Positions 24,703-31,318 of a DNA stretch of 55,124 nucleotides are shown here, piece after piece. Below the pieces are notes generated by a model. It did not search any database and was not told where the DNA came from. It worked only from the letters and a program-made list of their open reading frames with translations. Each line of letters opens with the position of its first letter. Within the stretch, counting starts at the first letter, position 1. A program made the position numbers and the translations under genes. Origin of the DNA: an uncultured Pseudomonadota bacterium. GTDB taxonomy: Bacteria > Desulfobacterota > Syntrophorhabdia > Syntrophorhabdales > Syntrophorhabdaceae. The stretch spans positions 1 through 55,124 of the forward strand of contig CALMFJ010000156.1 of NCBI GenBank assembly GCA_937862865.1. The letters run 5' to 3'.

Positions 24703-26178
24703 TTAATCTCCGAGGATCTTCCTTTTCAGTTTGATGGCCGTCATTTCCTTTAAGTGGTCCCGGGCCCCGGGCCCGAATTTTGCCTCGATCATGTTGAGGT
24801 AGGCCGGGTTCTTGAAATAGGTATCGAAGGCGTAGTCCCGGAATTCAACAATCTGGGCCGCCGACAGATGCTCGGTCGGGAGGGGTTGGAACTCATACCC
24901 CTGTGAGGCGTACCCCAGCCACGTATCGGGCAGAGGATATCCTTTCTCCAGGGCCTCCCCGTAGAGGTCAGACCCGGGTATCGCCATAGCGCAGAAAAAA
25001 CTGGGAAAGGCCGGCATGAGCTCCAGTGCCAGGTTAAGGGTGTCCTGCATTGACCCGTAATCATCGCCCGGCAGGCCGAACATGAAATTCGCGCAGAATT
25101 CTATGCCGGTTTCGTGGGCCTTTGCCACCGCGTTCCTTACCGAGTCGATCCCATATGAGTCTTTCCCGACGTTCGCCCTGATGTGGGTATTTCCCGTCTC
25201 TATCCCGAGCTTGAGCCAGTGAAACCCGGCTTTTTTCAGGGTTGTGAGATCTTTCATATCGAGCCTGTCGAGGATGTCTACCCGGGCGAATGCGTTGATG
25301 TTGAGGTCGTATCCCCTCTCGATCAACCCCTCGGCAATGGGCATGTAATGCCGCGGGTTAAAGACAAAAAGCTCATCATGGATGTTTATGTGCCGTACAC
25401 CGTATGTGTTGACGAGCGTATCGATCTGCCTTAAGACCCAGTCCGGGCTCCAGTAGCGGATCCGGTGCTCGCCGTATGTGGCGTGTATCGCGCAGAAGCT
25501 GCACTTAAACGGGCAGCCGAGGCTCGTGAAGATCGAGGCGAATTTTGTGCGCTCGCTGAAGTCCTTGAGGCACATCCAGCTGAACGCACGGTATTTGTCC
25601 ATGGGCAAAAGGTCCCAGGCAACATCGGGAAGTTCGCCTGTAAGGTCCCGGATATTCTCGGGCGCCGGTCCGTGCATGACGCCTGACCCGTTTCTCCACC
25701 AGAGCCCCTTGATGTCCCGGTGGTCTTTCCCGGCAATAATGTCGGCCAGGGCATGAAAGCCTTCACCTTTAACAAGAAGGTCACAGGCCTCTTCTTTCAG
25801 CGTCCTTTCGGGAAGCGCGGACGGATGCCACCCGGTCAGGATCAGGGCCGTTTCGCTCATGCGCTCCTTGATCTTCCGGCACAGGTCGCCAACAGCGACC
25901 ATTATAGGCGCCGATACATTGGCCTGCTGGCTGTAGCAGACAATAGCGATAAACCGGGGATTGGCCTTGCTGAGATATTCCACCGTCTCGTCAGGGTCGA
26001 GGTTCAGTGCGTTTGCGTCAAGGATATCCACATGAAAACCCCGGTTCCTGAGATACCCCGCCGTCAGGGCGGCCCAAAAGGGTGTGTCGATTGCCGAGAA
26101 GACCTTACCCAGGTCCTGGTACACCTGTTTGCGGGTTCCCCCCGGATTGACGAGGACTATGTCGGGATTATGCGTCAT
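24703..26178 (-). CDS. B12-binding-domain radical SAM protein (first of two)
   Basis: A 491-residue protein with the class B architecture. The N-terminal cobalamin-binding-like region has IVLVNPGGTRKQVYQDLG, then DTPFWAALTAGYLRNRGFHV, and LILTGWHPSALPE with a D-LLVKGEGF motif. The radical SAM core has SLGCPFKCSFCAIHATYGEH (C-x3-C-x2-C) near residue 220. FHWLKLGIETGNTHIRANVG and EFCANFMFGLPGDDYGSMQD follow. It starts 88 bases after the dehydratase stop and ends 5 bases before the transketolase N-half. It is clearly related to, but diverged from, the 21612-23009 protein (the cysteine motif is CPFKCSFC here and CPHRCSYC there). Substrate unknown. Confidence 0.88.
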   Translation of the reverse strand: MTHNPDIVLVNPGGTRKQVYQDLGKVFSAIDTPFWAALTAGYLRNRGFHVDILDANALNLDPDETVEYLSKANPRFIAIVCYSQQANVSAPIMVAVGDLCRKIKERMSETALILTGWHPSALPERTLKEEACDLLVKGEGFHALADIIAGKDHRDIKGLWWRNGSGVMHGPAPENIRDLTGELPDVAWDLLPMDKYRAFSWMCLKDFSERTKFASIFTSLGCPFKCSFCAIHATYGEHRIRYWSPDWVLRQIDTLVNTYGVRHINIHDELFVFNPRHYMPIAEGLIERGYDLNINAFARVDILDRLDMKDLTTLKKAGFHWLKLGIETGNTHIRANVGKDSYGIDSVRNAVAKAHETGIEFCANFMFGLPGDDYGSMQDTLNLALELMPAFPSFFCAMAIPGSDLYGEALEKGYPLPDTWLGYASQGYEFQPLPTEHLSAAQIVEFRDYAFDTYFKNPAYLNMIEAKFGPGARDHLKEMTAIKLKRKILGD

Positions 26179-26204
26179 GCCTGGCCCTTTACTGATATGA
26201 ATAT

Positions 26205-26225
26205 ATGGCGCAGAAGAAGCGCCAT
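26205..26225 (-). other. Short inverted repeat in the 88-base spacer
   Basis: ATGGCGC and GCGCCAT (seven base pairs, seven-base loop) lie after the dehydratase stop. A second palindrome, GTGGCGCCAC, is at 26249-26258. No T-run follows on the minus strand, so a full terminator is doubtful. An mRNA-processing or attenuating structure is possible. Confidence 0.4.
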
Positions 26226-26266
26226 CGGAGAGTCGAAATACACCTCATGTGGCGCCACTGTTCCTG

Positions 26267-27277
26267 TCATCGCGTAAGGAACCCTTTGCCTGCACGGACC
26301 CGTGTGCGCCAGTAATCGAGAAGGTCCGTCATTGTTGTCTCGAACGGGATCTCCGGCTTCCATCCCGTGTGCGCCCCGAATTTCGACGTATCGGGGACCT
26401 GCAGGTCCGCATCGAGCGGGCGCAGCCGTTCCGCATCGGTCTCGACGCGAATATCGTCCTTTGCCGTGGAGACGCTGATAAGGAATTTCAGCATATCGCC
26501 GACCGTGCACGAATAAGTTCCGCCTATGTTGTAATACTGCCCGGGAACAGGGTTGACGGTGAGAAGCATGTAGTATGCCCGGACCGCGTCACGGACATCA
26601 GACCAGGTGCGCATGGAATCGAGGTTTCCCGTCTTCACGACGGGCGGGATCAACCCGTGCTCGATCATGGCGATCTGTTTGGCAAACGTCGATTCCGCGA
26701 AAACGTCTCCCCTTCGCGGCCCCGTGTGGGTGAACATGCGTGTCACCATTATTTTCTGCTTGTATGCCTCTGCATGGAACCGGCCGATCATATCGGTCCC
26801 GATCTTGGAGATCGCGTACGGGGATGCCGGGTGAAAACCGCATTCCTCGTTAATGGGCAGTTTCTCCCGGGGGACCCTTCCAAAGACCTCCGACGATGAG
26901 CACACATGGATCAGGGGATCGAGGCCCGATCGTCGGATTGCCTCGAGCAGGCGTGCAGTTCCCGTTATGTTCGTCTGAAGGGTATCGATCGGAGACGAGA
27001 AGCTCGTTTTCGGATAGCTCTGCGCGGCCAGGTGAAAGACATAGTCCGGTTCACTCTCTTCCACGATATTAATGAGAGAAACGTAATCGTTGAGATCACC
27101 GTTCAGAAAATAGACCCTCTCTTTCCGGTTTGCCATGTCGAGGAGGTGCTCGACGTTATCGAGCGGGCTTCTCCACCGGCACATTCCGTATATGTCCCAA
27201 TCCGTGTTCGCCAGAAGAAAATCGCAAAGATGCGAACCGACCATACCGGTTATTCCCGTGATGAGGGCTTTTTTCAT
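26267..27277 (-). CDS. GDP-mannose 4,6-dehydratase-family NDP-sugar dehydratase
   Basis: A 336-residue extended short-chain dehydrogenase. The Rossmann motif ALITGITGMVGSHLCDFLLA is at the N-terminus, and YVFHLAAQSYPKTSFSSPID is GMD-like. The active site has HVCSSSEVFG and a SPYAISKIGTD block (Y-x3-K). VTRMFTHTGPRRGDVF and TWSDVRDAVRAYYMLL are also typical. GMD removes C6 oxygen of GDP-mannose to give the 4-keto-6-deoxy sugar. In a locus with HddA, HddC and GmhA/GmhB, the likely substrate is GDP-D-glycero-D-manno-heptose, as for the related DmhA/DdahA enzymes. A GDP-mannose substrate cannot be excluded. The start overlaps the upstream stop by one base (TAATG). Confidence 0.88.
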   Translation of the reverse strand: MKKALITGITGMVGSHLCDFLLANTDWDIYGMCRWRSPLDNVEHLLDMANRKERVYFLNGDLNDYVSLINIVEESEPDYVFHLAAQSYPKTSFSSPIDTLQTNITGTARLLEAIRRSGLDPLIHVCSSSEVFGRVPREKLPINEECGFHPASPYAISKIGTDMIGRFHAEAYKQKIMVTRMFTHTGPRRGDVFAESTFAKQIAMIEHGLIPPVVKTGNLDSMRTWSDVRDAVRAYYMLLTVNPVPGQYYNIGGTYSCTVGDMLKFLISVSTAKDDIRVETDAERLRPLDADLQVPDTSKFGAHTGWKPEIPFETTMTDLLDYWRTRVRAGKGFLTR

Positions 27278-28425
27278 TACATAGCTTTCCTTGTTCGCAT
27301 GTCGTCGTAGATCACACGGTGAGCAGCTTCGAGTATGCCTGCAGCTGTCGGTGCCGTGTCACCTTTTCCGTCCGTGGTAATGCGCACGGTATGCAATCCG
27401 GCCTTTTCCCCGGCGATGATGTCCTTCTCGGAATCGCCGATCATATAGCTCCTCGTCATGTCGATGGAAACGCCCTTTCTCCGGTAGTCGCGGACAGCCA
27501 TTTCAATAAGGCCCGGCGCCGGTTTCCTGCATGAACAGTTCTCGGCGGCGGTGTGCGGGCACATATAGACAGTGTCGATACTGCCTCCATGCCGGCGAAC
27601 CTCGCTTTTCATGTGTTCATGGATCGCCCCGACGGTGTCCGGGGACACCATGCCTTTGCCGATGCACTGCTGATTTGTGATGACAACAACGAGATAACCG
27701 CTGTCATTAAAAAGTTTGATAGCCTCGAAAACGCCCGGCAGGATGGAGAATTCTGAAACGGACGTGACGTAATCGCCTTCCGGTTTTTTCTCATTGATGA
27801 CGCCGTCCCTGTCGAGGAAAATGGCCGGTGCATCGACGGAAAACAACCTGTTCTCGATCATTTCGCACATGACATGGCCAAGTGTGATGTGCGCCTCCTG
27901 TATCCGGGGTGTTACCATCGACGGTACTGCTACCAGGTAATCACACAGGTCTTCCATATTGTTCGGCCGCTGCCCCGTAAAGCCGACGGTTATCATTTTC
28001 CGCCGCCGCGCTTCTTCCAGCGCTTTTACGACGTTTGGAGAAGATCCGGAGGTTGAAAGCGCCAAAAGAACGTCTCCCGGCCTTCCCTGCGCCCTGACGA
28101 GCCGCGCAAACACATCGTTGTATGAATAATCGTTCGCAACGGCCGTCATGTACGACGTGTTGACGTGCAGCGCTTCCGCAAAAAGAGGCTGGCGGTCAAA
28201 AAAGAACTTGCCGGAAAGCTCTGCGGCTATATGCTGGGCATCCGCCGCGCTTCCGCCATTGCCGCATGTCAGGACCTTGTGGTCTTTTCTGTAGGCCTGT
28301 ATGACAGCGTCGGTCGCAGCAGCGAGAATGTCCGGTATTGCTGAGTCTTCGAGAATACCCGTCAGGACGGCGACGGTCTCGTTGACTGCCGAAGAGAAAG
28401 CGGACATAAAGTGTGTGTTCTGCAT
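27277..28425 (-). CDS. gmhA/gmhB: GmhA-GmhB fusion: sedoheptulose-7-phosphate isomerase and heptose bisphosphate phosphatase
   Basis: A 382-residue bifunctional protein. Residues 1-190 are a SIS-domain GmhA (VLTCGNGGSAADAQHIAAEL; DVLLALSTSGSSPNVVKALE). From about 200 there is a HAD-family GmhB phosphatase with AIFLDRDGVINEKKPEGDYV (catalytic D-x-D), VVVITNQQCIGKG, and the zinc-binding loop CPHTAAENCSCRKP, ending MIGDSEKDIIAGEKAGL. The two activities are usually separate genes. Here one chain would isomerise sedoheptulose 7-phosphate and later remove the C7 phosphate, with HddA acting between. ATG 28425 has a GGGAGAG site. An in-frame ATG at 28497 lacks support. It is the first gene of the island. 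The roughly 190-base upstream gap is shared with the divergent sigma-28 operon. Confidence 0.9.
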   Translation of the reverse strand: MQNTHFMSAFSSAVNETVAVLTGILEDSAIPDILAAATDAVIQAYRKDHKVLTCGNGGSAADAQHIAAELSGKFFFDRQPLFAEALHVNTSYMTAVANDYSYNDVFARLVRAQGRPGDVLLALSTSGSSPNVVKALEEARRRKMITVGFTGQRPNNMEDLCDYLVAVPSMVTPRIQEAHITLGHVMCEMIENRLFSVDAPAIFLDRDGVINEKKPEGDYVTSVSEFSILPGVFEAIKLFNDSGYLVVVITNQQCIGKGMVSPDTVGAIHEHMKSEVRRHGGSIDTVYMCPHTAAENCSCRKPAPGLIEMAVRDYRRKGVSIDMTRSYMIGDSEKDIIAGEKAGLHTVRITTDGKGDTAPTAAGILEAAHRVIYDDMRTRKAM

Positions 28426-28633
28426 ACTCTCCCTGAAGTATGCAAGATGTGTGCCTTGACATCCGCCCCGGAACAGTGCCCGGGCGTAACCCGGCAAGTA
28501 TTCAGGGGTTTGTCGCGGGATAAACGGGTGTACACGTTGTCAGCACAGCAAACCGGCGTTATCCGTACCGTAAGCAGAACGTGCCGCCTTTCCCGATCCG
28601 CGTCAGATTATTGACGATTCTGGTGAGAAGACC

Positions 28634-28660
28634 TTAAGCGTATCTTCCTTCGTGCGATAA
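28634..28660 (+). promoter_or_regulatory. Sigma-28 promoter upstream of the 480-residue protein
   Basis: TTAAGCGT (28634-28641), 11 bases, TGCGATAA (28653-28660). It shares CTTAAG-N16-CGATAA with the flagellin promoter. The predicted start site is about 25 bases before the ATG at 28692. It lies in the 266-base divergent spacer between the sugar island and the late motility genes. No confident minus-strand promoter was found there. Confidence 0.82.
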
Positions 28661-28691
28661 CAGTGATAGCCGGTATATCGGAGACCATGTA

Positions 28692-30134
28692 ATGAATATC
28701 ATCACTGCAGGAGATCCCCTGCTGATCATGTCGCAGGCACATGCCCCGCAGAAGGGCGGCCGACGGGTGAGCACCCCCGGCTCCGCGACGTCCGACACGA
28801 TTGTGCTTTCACAGATACCCGATAAGGCGCTTCTCAAATACCGTGAAGCTGTTGATCACATTGTTTCGGACCTTATGCGCATTGTCGATGCCTATGTAGC
28901 GGCCGGATTGCCGGCTGACGATGTCGCTTTTCCGGGGGCCCTGACGCACTGCCGGGCCATGACCGGTCGGGATACCTGTGTTTATTTCCCCGGCCCCGCC
29001 CCGGGGGAGAGCGAAACCAGGTCCGGTCAGGTCGTCGTGATAGGAAACGGCCTGTCTTTTTCGGATGGTGCACGTAATCTGGAGGACGAAGAGATCATAC
29101 GGGCCATGGTTAAAGTCGCCGCGCAAAAACCGGCAGCTGCAACCCCGCGCATCGGGTTAAGGCTTGCGGACATCGAATCGATACCCGTACGCGACCGCTT
29201 CATCCTGTTCACGGAAACGAAGAATGATGTGCCTGTTGTTTCCATCATCAGGCAGAAGGCGTCAGGGCGTTCGGAGCCCGTGACCGGGGATCAGGTCCCC
29301 GAGGCGGATATACAGGACGTTATAACGAAAATAAGGGAATTCATCACTGAACAGGTTAACCTTCCGCAAGTTGACGGTCAGCCGGAAAAGGCGCTTTCAG
29401 AGGATGGCCCCGTAAAATCCGGACTGGATAGATCGCTGATACCGGTTGCGCCGGCCGATGCACTGGCAGATGCTATACCCGGTATCACGGTGCGGTATGT
29501 GCATTTGTCGCCGCCTTCGCCTGATGTCCCGGCAGGGACGGACCCGCGACTTCTCATTGTGGATAAGCTTGCATCACTCGGGGAACTGATCGAGGGCATG
29601 TCCGGGCCATCCCTGCCCTCGGAGGGGGGATCGGAAGACGATCGGGCGGCGCTCAGGGAGACCATAAGTTCGGCTCACGAACAGATAACGACCACGGTAC
29701 GCCAGGCCTTGAGTGCTGCGTCCCGGGATTACCGGACGGCGGCCGGCCCCGCTGATCAAGGTTTTCCTGGAGCAGGTATCAATGAAGACGGCACCCTCCG
29801 GATCGACAGGGTTATGCTTGTCGAGTCCCTTTCGGCGAAAAAGGAGGAGACCGTCACCTTCATCCGGGATTTCGGAAGATCGTTGCAGGACGGGCTGAGG
29901 TATGACTTCAATCCTCTTGCAGGCGTGTATGCAGGCGGCCGGGACGCTGCCGGCATCACAGGGGCCGGCAGAAAAGACAGGGCCGGTGATGATAACGATA
30001 AACAAAAGGCCCGGCTTGAAGAACGCCTGAACAGGGTGCAGCTGTTGTTGAGAAGCTCCTATGAATTGAAGGACGTGTTTATGCAGAGCCTGTCTTTGAA
30101 CAATGCGGGGCCCGGTGATGAAACGGATCGATGA
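28692..30134 (+). CDS. Sigma-28-controlled hypothetical protein, possibly flagellar
   Basis: I do not recognise this 480-residue protein. It has no signal peptide or membrane segment. The N-terminus contains SDTIVLSQIPDK near 34-45, similar in style to the DxVxIS motif of FlgM. A low-complexity Pro/Gly/Ala-rich middle spans about 225-320. A helical part follows. Residues 360-412 (GAGINEDGTLRIDRVMLVES, then TFIRDFGRSLQDGLRY) resemble the conserved C-terminal segment of the filament cap FliD. The end is a coiled coil. A GGAGA site precedes the ATG. With the sigma-28 promoter at 28634-28660 and MotA/MotB downstream, a late flagellar role is likely. FliD, FliK-like or novel exported protein are all open. 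Confidence 0.75.
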   Translation: MNIITAGDPLLIMSQAHAPQKGGRRVSTPGSATSDTIVLSQIPDKALLKYREAVDHIVSDLMRIVDAYVAAGLPADDVAFPGALTHCRAMTGRDTCVYFPGPAPGESETRSGQVVVIGNGLSFSDGARNLEDEEIIRAMVKVAAQKPAAATPRIGLRLADIESIPVRDRFILFTETKNDVPVVSIIRQKASGRSEPVTGDQVPEADIQDVITKIREFITEQVNLPQVDGQPEKALSEDGPVKSGLDRSLIPVAPADALADAIPGITVRYVHLSPPSPDVPAGTDPRLLIVDKLASLGELIEGMSGPSLPSEGGSEDDRAALRETISSAHEQITTTVRQALSAASRDYRTAAGPADQGFPGAGINEDGTLRIDRVMLVESLSAKKEETVTFIRDFGRSLQDGLRYDFNPLAGVYAGGRDAAGITGAGRKDRAGDDNDKQKARLEERLNRVQLLLRSSYELKDVFMQSLSLNNAGPGDETDR

Positions 30135-30447
30135 CAGGGATGTGCGCCGTTTTCAGGAATTGACGCAGGCCGCCCTGAGCGAGCCCGAAAACGGGGCGTT
30201 TATCGAGAAGCTTCTTCAAAGGGAAAAACTATCCGCCGGGATCTCACGGTGCGCGCCGGTCATGGCACACAAGACCGCCGGGAGGCTTTACAGTGAGGAA
30301 ATGCAGGTCATTGAAAGGCTCGAGGCGGAACGGTCACAGTTGTTGGCTGAGATAGAGCGCTACGCCCGGAGCGAAAAAGCCATGAGATCGTACAGGTCGC
30401 AATTTCCCCTTCCTCCCATTCGGCCTTTTTTCGAAAAAAAAGACTAA
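30118..30447 (+). CDS. Small helical protein downstream, possible flagellar chaperone
   Basis: This 109-residue, charged protein overlaps the previous gene by 17 bases. ATG 30118 (before KRIDDRDVRRFQELTQAALS) is chosen over the in-frame ATG at 30103 because it reduces overlap; both ribosome sites are weak. The sequence is predicted helical, with a coiled-coil-like EEMQVIERLEAERSQLLAEI near 61-80 and a proline-rich end (LPPIRPFFEKKD). Size and helical character fit a FlgN/FliT-like export chaperone for the upstream protein, but I see no diagnostic motif. The gene is transcribed from the same promoter as the 480-residue protein, and the next sigma-28 promoter starts eight bases after its stop. 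Confidence 0.65.
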   Translation: MKRIDDRDVRRFQELTQAALSEPENGAFIEKLLQREKLSAGISRCAPVMAHKTAGRLYSEEMQVIERLEAERSQLLAEIERYARSEKAMRSYRSQFPLPPIRPFFEKKD

Positions 30448-30454
30448 AAAACCC

Positions 30455-30481
30455 TTAAGCCACCTTTCCTTTGTTCGATAA
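30455..30481 (+). promoter_or_regulatory. Sigma-28 promoter of the motility operon
   Basis: TTAAGCCA (30455-30462), 11 bases, TTCGATAA (30474-30481), again with CTTAAG-N16-CGATAA. It is 19 bases before the ATG at 30501. Transcription from here could extend through the response regulators, the PilZ gene and motAB to the large hairpin at 34853-34921. Confidence 0.84.
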
Positions 30482-30500
30482 CCTATACAGGTAAAAGAAC

Positions 30501-30707
30501 ATGACGATATCAGATTATCAGATAAGCAGCGTGATCAGGACCTACATGAAGAACATGAAGGTGCGGATGAACAGGCCCGGTAATGACCAGGAGATCGACA
30601 ATCGCGAGGACGAGGTTGCCATCTCAAGGGAAGGGATGAAGAAAATGATGTACGAACGCATAGGCGAGCACGTTACCGAAAAGCTGAAAAGACATGATGA
30701 AAAATGA
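30501..30707 (+). CDS. Small flagellar protein resembling the DVU0524 FlgM-associated family
   Basis: A 68-residue protein with ISDYQISSVIRTYMKNMKVR near the N-terminus, then a DEVAISREGMKKMMYERIGE segment and a helical end. The order 'I-x-x-Y-Q-I-x-x-V-I-R-x-Y', a linker, 'DxVxIS' and a helix matches what I recall of the family called DVU0524 FlgM-associated protein in Desulfovibrio relatives. FlgM (4487-4798) carries a similar DRVEIS. It lies directly behind a sigma-28 promoter and its stop overlaps the start of a response regulator. The function of the family is not established. The assignment is from remembered pattern and is moderately sure. Confidence 0.7.
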   Translation: MTISDYQISSVIRTYMKNMKVRMNRPGNDQEIDNREDEVAISREGMKKMMYERIGEHVTEKLKRHDEK

Positions 30708-31278
30708 TGAAACCTTCCGCATTCTCGTTGTTGACGACAATAAAGAGCTCAGGGAAATACTCGAAGAGTTCCTCAAGGCCGACGGTCATCACGTAGAAGG
30801 GTCACCGAACGGCCGGGATGCCCTGGAGAGGCACCAGAAGTCACGGTTTGACCTGATCATCACCGACCTTAACATGCCCGGGATATCGGGTATGGAATTG
30901 ATCAAGACCATCCGGAAAGAAGACCAGGATACGGAATTCGTTATCATAACAGGTTACGCCTCTATGGACACCGCGGTCGAGGCGGTGAGGATCGGGGCCT
31001 TCGACTATATAGTCAAGCCCTTCCGCATGGAAGAGCTCCATGTCGTCGTAAAAAACGCCCGCGACAAGGTGACCCTGAAAAAGCTCAATGCCAAACTCGT
31101 CCAGACACTTCAGAGCTTCTACGATGAGATGGACAGGTACCGGAAGAAAAGGTCCGACGAAACCGGACCCAGGGAGACTGCGGCATCAGACACCGGGCAG
31201 CAAAGCGATACCGAAAAGATCGTGGACGAGATCAGAGATCTCGAAAAACTGAGAAAAGGGAGGCTTCTCATTGAATGA
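30694..31278 (+). CDS. CheY-like response regulator with helical C-terminal extension
   Basis: A 194-residue protein. Residues 8-125 form a receiver domain with the acidic pair D14-D15 (ILVVDDNKELREIL), phosphoacceptor D58 (DLIITDLNMPGISGMELI), T86 (VIITGYASMDTAVEAV) and K108 (FDYIVKPFRMEEL). It is NtrC-like in sequence but has no ATPase or DNA-binding domain. Instead a roughly 70-residue coiled-coil-rich tail (LKKLNAKLVQTLQSFYDEMD; later IVDEIRDLEKLRKGRLL) follows. It could therefore act by protein contact, for example on the next gene's product or the motor. The start overlaps the preceding stop; ATGs at 30694 and 30697 are both usable. The order in a sigma-28 operon with motAB suggests motility signalling. 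Confidence 0.88.
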   Translation: MMKNDETFRILVVDDNKELREILEEFLKADGHHVEGSPNGRDALERHQKSRFDLIITDLNMPGISGMELIKTIRKEDQDTEFVIITGYASMDTAVEAVRIGAFDYIVKPFRMEELHVVVKNARDKVTLKKLNAKLVQTLQSFYDEMDRYRKKRSDETGPRETAASDTGQQSDTEKIVDEIRDLEKLRKGRLLIE

Positions 31279-31318
31279 CAGAATGTCATCGGCATTAACC
31301 GGGACCAGGGATTGAGCC

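Noticed and set aside
26205-26225. Terminator inside the sugar island
   Set aside because: The hairpin lacks a T-run on the minus strand and the operon continues; listed only as an inverted repeat.
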